This document shows, piece by piece, positions 51,224-59,688 of a DNA stretch of 64,000 nucleotides. The first letter of the stretch is position 1; the number at the start of each line of letters is the position of its first letter. Under the pieces are notes generated by a model. It did not search any database. It was not told the DNA's origin and worked only from the letters and a program-made list of their open reading frames with translations. The DNA lies in contig NZ_CP054706.1 in NCBI RefSeq assembly GCF_016495865.1, forward strand, positions 372,001-436,000. The letters are read 5' to 3'. Both the position numbers and the translations under genes were made by a program. This DNA comes from Salicibibacter cibi (GTDB lineage: Bacteria > Bacillota > Bacilli > Bacillales > Marinococcaceae).

Positions 51224-52348
51224 TTGACCTATACATTTGAAGGCTATCAAAGAAGTGATGGAACGGTGGGGACGAGAAACCATGTTGGTATTGTCTCCTC
51301 CGTGATTTGCTCGAGTATCGTTGTGCGGGAGATTGCCGATCGAGTTCCTATGGCCGTTCCTTTTGTGCATGCGAATGGCTGTGCTCAATTGGGGGATGAT
51401 TTTCAATTAACCAAAAACATTCTCGTTGGTGTAACGAAGAATCCAAACCTTTACAGTTCATTAATCGTTGGATTGGGTTGTGAAACGAATCAAGTTAGTG
51501 GCATGCTGAAAAGCATACCAAAAACAAAACCTACTAAGGGAATTGCTATCCAAGAACTTTCCGGTGGAAAAAATACTATTGACGAGGGGGTAAAGACAGC
51601 TGAACAATGGGCTGAAGAAGCTGCTTCAGAAACCAGAAAAAACTTCCCGCTATCGGCTATAAATGTAGGGATTATGACGGTGGAGCCGGATGAATCCTCT
51701 CTTCATCAGACAGCTCCTGTGATAGGAAAGGTGGTTGACAGGTTAATCGATAATGATGTGAACGTGATCATGGGAATGTCGAAAACATTAGAACCGGCAG
51801 GACGAATTTTGTCCAAACGCGCGCCAAATCCAAAAGTGAAACAAGATCTGCAATCTTTATCTGAGGGTATGCGTCGAGGACGTTGGGAGAAAGTTCAAGT
51901 TAGAAGCACAGGTCTTGACGAATGGTCTGAAGAAGAAACCGATCTTTCGAACCTCGAAGCACGATTAACCGGGACAAAATCGATTGACGGATTATTAAAC
52001 TATGGTTCCTATCCGGAGGAGCACGGGTTTAACTTAATGCGTGTACCGAGCAACATTGTTGAAGCGTTATCTGGATTGGCTTCCGCCGGTTGCGCGGTGG
52101 TGCTCATGGTGAGTAGTCGTGGGGTTTTCACCGGTTCTGTAGCGCTGCCGAGTATGACGATTGCTCCGCAAAATGAAGACGATTTCGAAGATGAGCTCGT
52201 GGATGTGGCCGTTACTAATGATGACTCTGATCAGCAGGCTACTCGAGTGGTACAGAAGATTATTGACATTTGTTCAGGACAGGAATCTAAACTGGAAGAA
52301 CTTGAGCTTGGAGAATTTTCGATATCGCATTCAGGAACAACATATTGA
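51224..52348 (+). CDS. UxaA-family dehydratase, large (C-terminal) subunit 1
   Basis: A 374-residue protein of the altronate/galactarate dehydratase family catalytic domain. It starts TYTFEGYQRSDGTVGTRNHV and has VHANGCAQLGDDFQLTKNIL, VGLGCETNQVSG and VEPDESS; the cysteines in NGC and GCE are likely iron(-sulphur) ligands. TTG 51224 follows AGGAG by eight bases; ATG 51203 is less well placed. It precedes a separate SAF-domain subunit and a second large subunit. The substrate is probably a sugar acid; related lyases act on sulfolactate. Confidence 0.8.
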   Translation: MTYTFEGYQRSDGTVGTRNHVGIVSSVICSSIVVREIADRVPMAVPFVHANGCAQLGDDFQLTKNILVGVTKNPNLYSSLIVGLGCETNQVSGMLKSIPKTKPTKGIAIQELSGGKNTIDEGVKTAEQWAEEAASETRKNFPLSAINVGIMTVEPDESSLHQTAPVIGKVVDRLIDNDVNVIMGMSKTLEPAGRILSKRAPNPKVKQDLQSLSEGMRRGRWEKVQVRSTGLDEWSEEETDLSNLEARLTGTKSIDGLLNYGSYPEEHGFNLMRVPSNIVEALSGLASAGCAVVLMVSSRGVFTGSVALPSMTIAPQNEDDFEDELVDVAVTNDDSDQQATRVVQKIIDICSGQESKLEELELGEFSISHSGTTY

Positions 52349-52369
52349 TAAAGAGATGGGAGGAAGGGT

Positions 52370-52693
52370 ATGAGTGAGCAATCCTTTAATTCATTGAAAA
52401 TGCATGCGGAAGATAATGTGGTCATTGCGCTTCGGAATTTAAGGGCAGGTGAGGCATTGTCCGTCCAAGGAGACAGTGCGGATGTTCAAGTCCAACAAAA
52501 TATCTCCTATGGGCATAAAGTCGCCACTGATTTCATTCCCGAAGGTCAAAGTGTCGTGAAATACGGGGAGTGGCTAGGCATTGCTACCGAAGACATTGCC
52601 ATCGGTCATCATGTGCATACTCACAATGTTCGTGGTTTAAATGAACAGGAACGGTACGCTGCTCGTTCTGGCGAAGAAAGGAGCAAAATATGA
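52370..52693 (+). CDS. UxaA-family SAF-domain small subunit
   Basis: A 107-residue SAF domain: MHAEDNVVIALRNLRAGEAL, ISYGHKVATDFIPEGQSVVK, YGEWLGIATEDIAIGHHVHTH. In UxaA and GarD this domain is fused to the large part; in split dehydratases and sulfolactate lyases it is a small subunit. GGGAGG precedes ATG 52370. Its stop overlaps the start of the second large subunit by four bases. Confidence 0.88.
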   Translation: MSEQSFNSLKMHAEDNVVIALRNLRAGEALSVQGDSADVQVQQNISYGHKVATDFIPEGQSVVKYGEWLGIATEDIAIGHHVHTHNVRGLNEQERYAARSGEERSKI

Positions 52694-53847
52694 AAACATT
52701 TAACGGTTATCGAAGAAAAAATGGCACGATCGGGGTTCGAAATCACGTGATTGTCATGAACACTACCGGAGAGCTGGCCGGGTTGACAAAAAAGTTGGCG
52801 AATCTGGTTCCTGAGGCGGTTCCGGTTACCCATCAAACGGGACAAATGCAGTACCCTGAAGATATCCAACAAATCTACCGAACGTTAAAAGGGACGGCCG
52901 GGCATCCCAATGTTAGTGCCACGTTATTCATAGGCATGGGTCAGAATGACCCTGCTGAAACCATCGCTGAGGAACTTCAAAAGCAAGGACACCATGTTCA
53001 TGCTATTACCGTTCGGAAGAACAAATCGATTTCGTTGGCTTTAAACGAAGGAAGGCAGTGGTTAGCGGAAGCGGTAAAACGGAGTCATCTTGAAAAGATG
53101 GAAATGGCCGATGTAACCGAATTAACGATCGGGCTTGAATGCGGGGGATCCGATGCTTGGTCTGGGGTGACAGCTAACCCATCGATTGGAGCATTCTCGG
53201 ATGCGATCGTTGATGATGGGGGCACAAGTATATTAGCCGAGACCCCCGAAGCCATTGGTGCCGAGCATATATTGGCAAAACGTTCAGTGAGTGAGGAAGT
53301 AAGCGAGCAATTTTTGAAGATTGTAGACGATTATGAATCACGTGCTTTAGCGATTGGCGAAGACGTCCGATCGGCAAATCCAAGCCCGGGGAATATTACG
53401 GGAGGGCTCACGACACTAGAGGAAAAGTCTTTGGGCTGCATAAAAAAAGGAGGGACCGCTCCTTTACAGGAAGTAATTCCTTATTCCGGAAAACCCGAGA
53501 AAAAAGGGTTCATTTTTATGGATACCCCGGGTTATGATGTTGAATCAGTCGCTGGTATGGCTGCCGGGGGGGCGCAAATCGTTTTATTTTCCACAGGGAA
53601 AGGCTCTCCAACCGGTTCTCCCATTGTTCCGGTAGTTAAAATCGGTACGAATCCCAAACTATATAAAAATATGCCGGAACATATTGACGTAGATTCGGGA
53701 AAAATATTGGAAGGTACACACAATATTAACGACATAGGGATGGAAATTTATGATCTGGTTATGGAAGTGGCTAATGGTAAGTTGACAGCTTCTGAGAAAA
53801 ACAACCATCAGGAATTTGCCATTTGGAGATTAGCCGAAACAATGTAA
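52690..53847 (+). CDS. UxaA-family dehydratase, large subunit 2
   Basis: A 385-residue protein, a diverged paralogue of the 51224 product (KTFNGYRRKNGTIGVRNHVI, LTIGLECGGSDAWSG, ANPSPGNITGGLTTLEEKSL, DTPGYDVESVAGMAAGGAQI). It keeps the later signature motifs of the UxaA C domain, including GLECGGSD, while the early NGC cysteine region is replaced (HQTGQMQYPED). ATG 52690 overlaps the SAF gene. Either the two large chains work together with one SAF subunit, or each forms its own enzyme. Confidence 0.82.
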   Translation: MKTFNGYRRKNGTIGVRNHVIVMNTTGELAGLTKKLANLVPEAVPVTHQTGQMQYPEDIQQIYRTLKGTAGHPNVSATLFIGMGQNDPAETIAEELQKQGHHVHAITVRKNKSISLALNEGRQWLAEAVKRSHLEKMEMADVTELTIGLECGGSDAWSGVTANPSIGAFSDAIVDDGGTSILAETPEAIGAEHILAKRSVSEEVSEQFLKIVDDYESRALAIGEDVRSANPSPGNITGGLTTLEEKSLGCIKKGGTAPLQEVIPYSGKPEKKGFIFMDTPGYDVESVAGMAAGGAQIVLFSTGKGSPTGSPIVPVVKIGTNPKLYKNMPEHIDVDSGKILEGTHNINDIGMEIYDLVMEVANGKLTASEKNNHQEFAIWRLAETM

Positions 53848-53867
53848 TGGGAGTGGTTAGTATGTGT

Positions 53868-53899
53868 ATGGTCTGCCCTTAATGTTTTGGGCAGACTAT
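53868..53899 (+). other. Intercistronic hairpin
   Basis: ATGGTCTGCCC and GGGCAGACTAT form an 11-bp stem (one G-T pair) around a 10-base loop between the dehydratase and SDR genes. No T run follows. It may be an mRNA processing or stability element. Confidence 0.5.
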
Positions 53900-53930
53900 G
53901 AAACTTTAAATGCTTTTAGGGGTGGTAGGT

Positions 53931-54674
53931 ATGGGGATCGAAAAGCGTGTGGCCTTGGTTACCGGTGGAGGAACCGGTCTCGGAAAAGCGATAACGCTTC
54001 ATCTCGCTCGTTTAGGAATGGATGTTGCTGTCAACTATTCCCAATCTAAGAAGGAAGCGCATGAAACTGTAGATGAGGTTATCAAAGATGGCTATGAGGC
54101 TATGTCTGTTCAAGCTGATGTTTCTTCAAGTGAACAAGTATATGAAATGATCGAAGCAGTTATTCAAAAATTTGGTAGACTGGATGTTGTCATCGCCAAT
54201 GCAGGTACGACAGTGTTTCGTCCATTTGATGATTTGGAAGGTGTGAGCGAGGACGACTGGGACCGGATTATGAATGTTAATGTTAAAGGCGTATGGTTGA
54301 CTGCAAAGGCCGCTGCCCCTTACCTTAAAGCCCGTAAGATAGGCCGATTGATCATCACTTCATCCATTGCAGGAAGCAGACCGACGGGAAGTTCGCTCCC
54401 TTACTCTGTCTCTAAAGCTGCGGTCAATCATTTAACTAAAGGTTTAGCTAAAGCATTAGGACCGGAAATATTGGTAAACGCGATCGCTCCGGGAATTCTT
54501 GATACGAGATGGACAAAAGGACATAGTGAATCGATGGTACAGCAATTTATAAAGGATTCCCCTTTGCATAAAACACCGACAATCGCTGATTGTGTGAAAC
54601 AAGTTGACACGTTGGTAGAAACGGATACTATGACCGGTACGATCACTACAATTGATTCCGGAGCATCGCTATAA
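53931..54674 (+). CDS. SDR-family oxidoreductase
   Basis: A 247-residue short-chain dehydrogenase: ALVTGGGTGLGKAITLHLAR, VVIANAGTTVFRPF (ANAG instead of NNAG), SSIAGSRPTGSSLPYSVSKA with catalytic Y and K, and NAIAPGILDTRW. ATG 53931 follows GGTGGTAGG. Likely oxidises a keto-deoxy sugar acid or similar in this pathway. Confidence 0.85.
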   Translation: MGIEKRVALVTGGGTGLGKAITLHLARLGMDVAVNYSQSKKEAHETVDEVIKDGYEAMSVQADVSSSEQVYEMIEAVIQKFGRLDVVIANAGTTVFRPFDDLEGVSEDDWDRIMNVNVKGVWLTAKAAAPYLKARKIGRLIITSSIAGSRPTGSSLPYSVSKAAVNHLTKGLAKALGPEILVNAIAPGILDTRWTKGHSESMVQQFIKDSPLHKTPTIADCVKQVDTLVETDTMTGTITTIDSGASL

Positions 54675-54719
54675 ACTATTTAAGATTTTTTATTAAAAAA
54701 CTTGAGGAGGATGAAAAAA

Positions 54720-55619
54720 ATGAAATTGTGTACATATCAACAAAATGGTGAGCGTTTCTTGGGGGTATCGGTAGAAGAAGGGATTGTCAACGTGAAAAAA
54801 GCACTTGAAAATCAGCCCCAGGAAGGCATTCCAATTCGTTTGGAAGAATTATTATTAAGCGATGGCACTAACTTATTAGAAAGTTTAAAGCAATACATTT
54901 CCAATCTTTCACTTTCGAATCAATCTCATCTGTTATTAAATGAGGAAGACGTAGATTTCGAGACGCCCATTGCCAATCCTGAAAAGATCATTTGCGTCGG
55001 GTTAAATTATCAACGACACGCTGACGAGACCGGTTCCCCTTATCCTGAGGTGCCTATTCTTTTCAATAAATTTAATAACACGTTGACAAGTCATCGATCA
55101 GAAATAGCAGTACCAAAAGTTACCGATCAAATGGATTATGAGGTTGAACTTGCGGTGATTGTTGGTAAAGAAATGAAAGATGTCCCTGAAGATCGAGCGC
55201 TTGATTACGTATTTGGTTACAGTACAGCCAACGATTTATCAGCCCGAGACCTTCAGACCAGAACACCGCAATGGTTGCTCGGGAAAACATGTGATGACTT
55301 TAGCCCTATCGGCCCTTTCGTTGTCACATCGGATGAAATCAAAGACCCCCAAACATTGGATTTAAAGACAACCGTGAATGGGGAGGTTCGTCAAGACTCT
55401 AACACTTCAGATATGATTTTCTCTTGCAAATCAATATTAAGTTATATTTCCCGTCATATGACGTTAAAGCCCGGTGACATTATTTTAACCGGTACACCGG
55501 AAGGTGTCGCTTTAGGAATGCCTGAAGATAAGAGAGAGTTTTTGAAGCCGGGGGATGAAGTTACTGTGGAAATTGAAAAGCTGGGTTCGTTAACAAATAC
55601 TTTCGTAGAAGCTAAGTAG
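54720..55619 (+). CDS. Fumarylacetoacetate hydrolase (FAH) family protein
   Basis: A 299-residue enzyme with an N-terminal cap (1-75) and a FAH core: IICVGLNYQRHADET, DYEVELAVIVGKEM (metal-binding glutamates), YSTANDLSARDLQTR, and PGDIILTGTPEGVALG. Members cleave 2,4-diketo acids or isomerise and decarboxylate similar compounds. ATG 54720 is chosen with GAGGAGG nine bases upstream. With SDRs and a dehydratase nearby, cleavage of a 2,4-diketo-3-deoxy sugar acid to pyruvate plus a hydroxy acid is a plausible role. Confidence 0.85.
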   Translation: MKLCTYQQNGERFLGVSVEEGIVNVKKALENQPQEGIPIRLEELLLSDGTNLLESLKQYISNLSLSNQSHLLLNEEDVDFETPIANPEKIICVGLNYQRHADETGSPYPEVPILFNKFNNTLTSHRSEIAVPKVTDQMDYEVELAVIVGKEMKDVPEDRALDYVFGYSTANDLSARDLQTRTPQWLLGKTCDDFSPIGPFVVTSDEIKDPQTLDLKTTVNGEVRQDSNTSDMIFSCKSILSYISRHMTLKPGDIILTGTPEGVALGMPEDKREFLKPGDEVTVEIEKLGSLTNTFVEAK

Positions 55620-55672
55620 ATAAAATTGAACGGGACGAAATCTAGGGTTTGTTTTTATAAGGAGGAGGCATA

Positions 55673-56431
55673 ATGTATTCTTTTGAAGGTCAAATTGCGT
55701 GGGTGACAGGCAGCAGTACGGGCATTGGCAGAGCAGCTGCATTACGTTTAGCGGAAAAAGGTGCAGATGTAATTGTACACTGTAATCGCAGTTTGGAGGA
55801 AACTAAAGAACTCTCTAAAGAAATTGAGCGATTGGGAAGACAATCGCTCATTGTACAGGGAGATGTGGCTGATAAAATGCAAGTGGATCGAATGGTCGAT
55901 CAAATACAAGAACGATTCGGGCGGCTGGACATTTTGGTCAACAATGCCGGATCGATGGTCGAAAGAGCCCGTCTGGAAGACCTCGAAGAGGAATTATGGG
56001 ATCGAATCATGAATGTCAACCTCAAATCTGTCTATTTGGTAACCAAAGCAGCGGTTCCTTTATTAAAAAAACAGGACATAGGAAAAGTGATAAATGTGAC
56101 TTCTGTTGCCGCTCGTAACGGCGGAGGCTTAGGCGCTTTAGCTTATGCCTCCTCTAAAGGCGGTGTAAGCACATTGACCCGCGGTATGGCAAAAGATTTG
56201 GTGGAATACAGCATTCGGGTCAACGCCATTGCCCCGGGGATTATTACCACGCCGTTTCATGAGCAATTCACATCCCCTGAGGTGATGGAAAAAATGGTGG
56301 GGCAAATTCCGTTAGGACGGGCAGGGACACCGGATGAAACCGTCGGGTCGATTTTATTTTTGGCATCGGATTATGCTGACTATTTAACGGGTGAAATTAT
56401 AGAAGTCAATGGCGGTCAATTAATGGATTAG
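55673..56431 (+). CDS. SDR-family oxidoreductase
   Basis: A 252-residue short-chain dehydrogenase: AWVTGSSTGIGRAAALRLAE, LVNNAGSMVERARL, VAARNGGGLGALAYASSKGG with catalytic Y/K, NAIAPGIITTPF. AAGGAGGAGG precedes ATG 55673. It is the third intact SDR of the island. Confidence 0.87.
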   Translation: MYSFEGQIAWVTGSSTGIGRAAALRLAEKGADVIVHCNRSLEETKELSKEIERLGRQSLIVQGDVADKMQVDRMVDQIQERFGRLDILVNNAGSMVERARLEDLEEELWDRIMNVNLKSVYLVTKAAVPLLKKQDIGKVINVTSVAARNGGGLGALAYASSKGGVSTLTRGMAKDLVEYSIRVNAIAPGIITTPFHEQFTSPEVMEKMVGQIPLGRAGTPDETVGSILFLASDYADYLTGEIIEVNGGQLMD

Positions 56432-56476
56432 ACCTTCCATTAAAATATCAGGTATTCGACGTAGGAGGAGAACGCA

Positions 56477-57505
56477 ATGAAAGCAATCAGAAAGATAGAA
56501 AGAAAGCACGGGGGTATCAGTGTAGATAATATTGAACCGCCTACACCTAAGGAAGACGAAGTGCTGGTGCAAATAAAAAATGCTTCTATATGCGGCTCTG
56601 ATATTCATGCCTACCATTTTGCTCCCACACATCATTTTATTCAGCCACCCGTGACCATGGGGCATGAATGCTCGGGTCAAGTTGTAGAAATCGGTAAAAA
56701 TGTTACAGATTATAAACTGGGAGATCGTGTGGTCATCGAACCAATCGTGAATTGTGGCAAGTGTGAATCCTGTCTTAAAGGAAATCACCATATTTGCAAT
56801 AATTTCAACATCAGGGGGATGCATAGAGACGGAATTTTTACAGAGCAGGTAGCTGTTAATCCCAAATTTCTGCACAAGATTCCCGATACCCTCTCCTTTG
56901 AAAAGGCATGTTTAGTGGAGCCCACCTCCGTTTTAACACATGCCATATTGGATCGAAGTGATATTAAAGCGGGTGATTTGGTTTTAGTTACCGGTCCGGG
57001 TCCAATTGGACTCTTAGCGGCTCAAATGGTGAAAGTTGTTGGCGCAGAGCCGATCGTTGTTGGGATTTATTCAGATGAAGACGTACGCCTTCCCTTGATA
57101 AGGGAATTTGGTTTTCAAACGATTAATACAAGTGAGCAATCGATATCAGAAGCATTGAACGAAAAGTACGGCAGAGAAACAGTCCATGCCGTTGTCGAAT
57201 GTTCCGGCGCCTCTCCTGTTTTCCAAACAAGTCTGGAAGTTGTGGTCAAAGGGGGATCTATCACCCTTGTAGGGATATTTGCCAATCAGGTGGAAGCGAA
57301 TCTTTCTACAGCCGTGCGTAAAGAGATTTCCATTTATACGAGCTTTTCGCAGGACTGGGTGAATTTTGAACGTGCGATTAAATTATTGGATGAAGGAGCC
57401 ATCCGAACAGAGGAAATGGTTGCTTACTACCAACCGGATGATGCAGTGGACGCATTCGAAGATGCTATTGCCAAGAAGGTTCCAAAACCGGTTTTTACAT
57501 TTTAA
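56477..57505 (+). CDS. Zinc-binding dehydrogenase (threonine/sorbitol dehydrogenase-like)
   Basis: A 342-residue MDR enzyme: ICGSDIHAYHF and GHECSGQVVEIG (catalytic zinc), CGKCESCLKGNHHIC (structural zinc), VTGPGPIGLLAAQMVKVVGA (NAD). It resembles L-threonine, sorbitol or galactitol-phosphate dehydrogenases and may start the pathway by oxidising a sugar or alcohol. TAGGAGGAG precedes ATG 56477. Confidence 0.88.
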   Translation: MKAIRKIERKHGGISVDNIEPPTPKEDEVLVQIKNASICGSDIHAYHFAPTHHFIQPPVTMGHECSGQVVEIGKNVTDYKLGDRVVIEPIVNCGKCESCLKGNHHICNNFNIRGMHRDGIFTEQVAVNPKFLHKIPDTLSFEKACLVEPTSVLTHAILDRSDIKAGDLVLVTGPGPIGLLAAQMVKVVGAEPIVVGIYSDEDVRLPLIREFGFQTINTSEQSISEALNEKYGRETVHAVVECSGASPVFQTSLEVVVKGGSITLVGIFANQVEANLSTAVRKEISIYTSFSQDWVNFERAIKLLDEGAIRTEEMVAYYQPDDAVDAFEDAIAKKVPKPVFTF

Positions 57506-57539
57506 AATAAAAAATTTCTACAATTGAGGAGGGGTCATA

Positions 57540-58514
57540 ATTAAACCGAAAGTATTCCTTGCTGCACCTGTTCCGGAAGAAGTAGAATCCTATATTGGAC
57601 AACATTTTGAATTTCGAAAATGGGATGGCGAAGGCCCCATTCCGGACGATCACCTGAGGTCGGAAATTTCTGATGTAGAAGGTCTGCTAATCACGGGAAA
57701 GAAAATCGATGATTCATTACTTAATCAGGCACCTAAACTAAAAATTGTCAGCAATGCGTCTGTTGGTTACAACAATTTTGATATAGAGGCAATGCAAAAG
57801 CACGATGTTATAGGTACGAATACGCCGCATGTATTGGATGATACAGTCTCCGATTTAATTTTTGGTTTAATCTTAAGTGCTGCACGCAGACTCCCCGAAT
57901 TAGACCATTATGTGAAACAAGGCCGATGGAAAAATGGGGAGGGGGACAGAAAGTTTTTTGGCACAGATGTCCACCATGCAACCCTAGGCTTAATAGGCAT
58001 GGGAAGAGTCGGCGAAAAAATTGCCAAACGAGGAAAATACGGGTTTGACATGAATGTCTTATATTACAATCGAAGTCGTAAATACGAGGTTGAAAAAGAA
58101 CATGGTTATACGTATGCCTCTTTAGAAGATTTGCTGAGACATTCAGACTTTGTCGTGTTAATGACCCCTTTAAGCTCGGAGACGGTTCATTTTATAGGAA
58201 GAGATGAATTCAAGCTAATGAAAGATTCAGGAGTGTTTGTAAATGGTTCACGGGGACAAACCGTTGATGAAAAAGCCATGGTTGAGGCATTACAAGCTGG
58301 TGAGATCCGTTCAGTTGCTTTGGATGTTTTTCAACAAGAACCGGTCGACCCTGAACACCCGTTATTACAGATGCCCAATGCAGTCACTATCCCTCATATC
58401 GGTTCAGCTACAAATAAAACCCGGTCTGATATGGCCAAACTTGCTGCCGAAAATCTAGTTAAAGGTGTCAATGGAGAGGAACCACCAAACATTGTCAAAG
58501 AGTTTAAGGATTAA
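57540..58514 (+). CDS. D-2-hydroxyacid dehydrogenase with ATT start
   Basis: A 324-residue member of the glyoxylate/hydroxypyruvate reductase family. It begins (I)KPKVFLAAPVPEEVESYIG; the NAD motif is LGLIGMGRVGEKIAKRG, and the catalytic region includes VNGSRGQTVDEKAM, DVFQQEPVDPEHPLL and PHIGSATNKTR (catalytic His). There is no ATG, GTG or TTG in frame between the upstream TGA (57525) and codon 85, yet the N-terminal substrate domain is fully legible. GAGGAGGGG lies just before ATT 57540, making ATT (or ATA 57537) the start. Starting at ATG 57792 would remove the whole first strand and substrate loop. Confidence 0.83.
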   Translation: MKPKVFLAAPVPEEVESYIGQHFEFRKWDGEGPIPDDHLRSEISDVEGLLITGKKIDDSLLNQAPKLKIVSNASVGYNNFDIEAMQKHDVIGTNTPHVLDDTVSDLIFGLILSAARRLPELDHYVKQGRWKNGEGDRKFFGTDVHHATLGLIGMGRVGEKIAKRGKYGFDMNVLYYNRSRKYEVEKEHGYTYASLEDLLRHSDFVVLMTPLSSETVHFIGRDEFKLMKDSGVFVNGSRGQTVDEKAMVEALQAGEIRSVALDVFQQEPVDPEHPLLQMPNAVTIPHIGSATNKTRSDMAKLAAENLVKGVNGEEPPNIVKEFKD

Positions 58515-58735
58515 AAGAACTTCCGTTTCAGCTCTCCCACGCAATAGCGTGAGACTTAATCTAGAAGGAATTATTAATCGGTTAAAAAATGCAAAGATGA
58601 TAGAGAATAAAATAAACAATTTAGAAGCATAACTGGCTTGCGAAACTACAAACACCTTAAGGCTTTGGTAGTAATATGCCCCTGTAGGGCTAATCAAACC
58701 ACCCGTTGATCGGGTGGTTTGTGGTTACGTAGATT
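58515..58735 (+). mobile_element. Possible IS200/IS605-type right-end remnant
   Basis: This gene-free stretch starts with the stem CTCCCACGCAATAGCGTGAG and ends with CAAACCACCCGTTGATCGGGTGGTTTG (shown in two parts: arms CAAACCACCC and GGGTGGTTTG, 58698-58722). Similar stems occur at the 3' ends of IS605-family tnpB elements, where the guide RNA is made. No tnpB is left. The last hairpin may now serve as a terminator for the dehydrogenase operon. Confidence 0.4.
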
Positions 58736-58758
58736 CAGGCCACAATAAGGATGATTTT

Positions 58759-59688
58759 ATGATATGGCAAATGGTTTTGCTTTGTATTATTTGGGGGACA
58801 AACTGGGCGGTGATGAGTGTAGCACTAGAATATTTCCCCCCAATTATGTTTTCAGCCTTTCGTTTTGTTCTCGGTTCAGCTGTTTTGCTCGCTATTTGCT
58901 TTTATAGAAAAATACCCTTTCCTAAAAAACAAGATTGGAAATGGTACGCGCTTTGTGGTTTACTTCAAACTGCTTACGTATTTGCCGTTACGCAGTCAGT
59001 TTTAGAATATTTAAGCATAGGGGTAGGTTCTATTCTCGCATTTTCAATGCCATTTTGGCTGACCATTCTAGCTCATTTCTTTATCCCTAATGAGCGTATC
59101 AATTTCGCTAAAATTTCTGGTTTATTGATTGGGTTAACGGGTCTTATTTTAGTTCTAGACGTCAATTTTCTGGAAATGACATGGAGTGGAGTCACAATTG
59201 TTGCCCAATTGTTTGCAATCTCTGCTTCAATAGCATGGGCTACCTCTAACATTATTATCAAAAAAGTATTGCACAATCATGATAAAACGCAGTTTACAAC
59301 GTATCAGATGATAATCGGGGCTCTTGGTTTGTTAGTGGCTTCCTTTATTTTAGAACCGGGGGGCTCGGTGGAATGGAGTTGGATGGCAATATTCTGCCTA
59401 GTTTTTGCTGGTGTTCTCGCTTCCGCATTGGCCTATATTCTATGGTCGTTTATTCTTTCTGAGGGGGAAGCGGGTAAATCATCGATTTCATTATTGGCAG
59501 TCCCGGTTGTAGGTGCTCTTTCTGGGTGGGCTTTCTTGGGAGAAACTTTGTCATTGGGGACTTTGCTTGGGATACTACTTGTATTATCCGGCATCGCGGT
59601 AGTGAATATGAAAGATATCAAGCGCCTCAGACGTAAGGTAGCTTATGATCATGCCATGCCAGATCAGAAAGAAAAAGGTTCACTTTAA
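58759..59688 (+). CDS. EamA/DMT-family transporter
   Basis: A 309-residue membrane protein with ten hydrophobic helices in two EamA repeats (LCIIWGTNWAVMSVALEYFP; ASIAWATSNIIIKKVL). Such carriers export or import metabolites. ATG 58759 is used, with AAGGA upstream; the frame to 58714 crosses the hairpin. Its TAA stop overlaps the next ATG (TAATG). Confidence 0.85.
   Translation: MIWQMVLLCIIWGTNWAVMSVALEYFPPIMFSAFRFVLGSAVLLAICFYRKIPFPKKQDWKWYALCGLLQTAYVFAVTQSVLEYLSIGVGSILAFSMPFWLTILAHFFIPNERINFAKISGLLIGLTGLILVLDVNFLEMTWSGVTIVAQLFAISASIAWATSNIIIKKVLHNHDKTQFTTYQMIIGALGLLVASFILEPGGSVEWSWMAIFCLVFAGVLASALAYILWSFILSEGEAGKSSISLLAVPVVGALSGWAFLGETLSLGTLLGILLVLSGIAVVNMKDIKRLRRKVAYDHAMPDQKEKGSL

Noticed and set aside
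51224..58514. Firm assignment as sulfolactate degradation (suyAB with a sulfolactate dehydrogenase)
   Set aside because: Split UxaA-type subunits, a 2-hydroxyacid dehydrogenase and a tct transporter would fit, but the FAH hydrolase, several SDRs and two large subunits are not part of that pathway. Kept only as an alternative.
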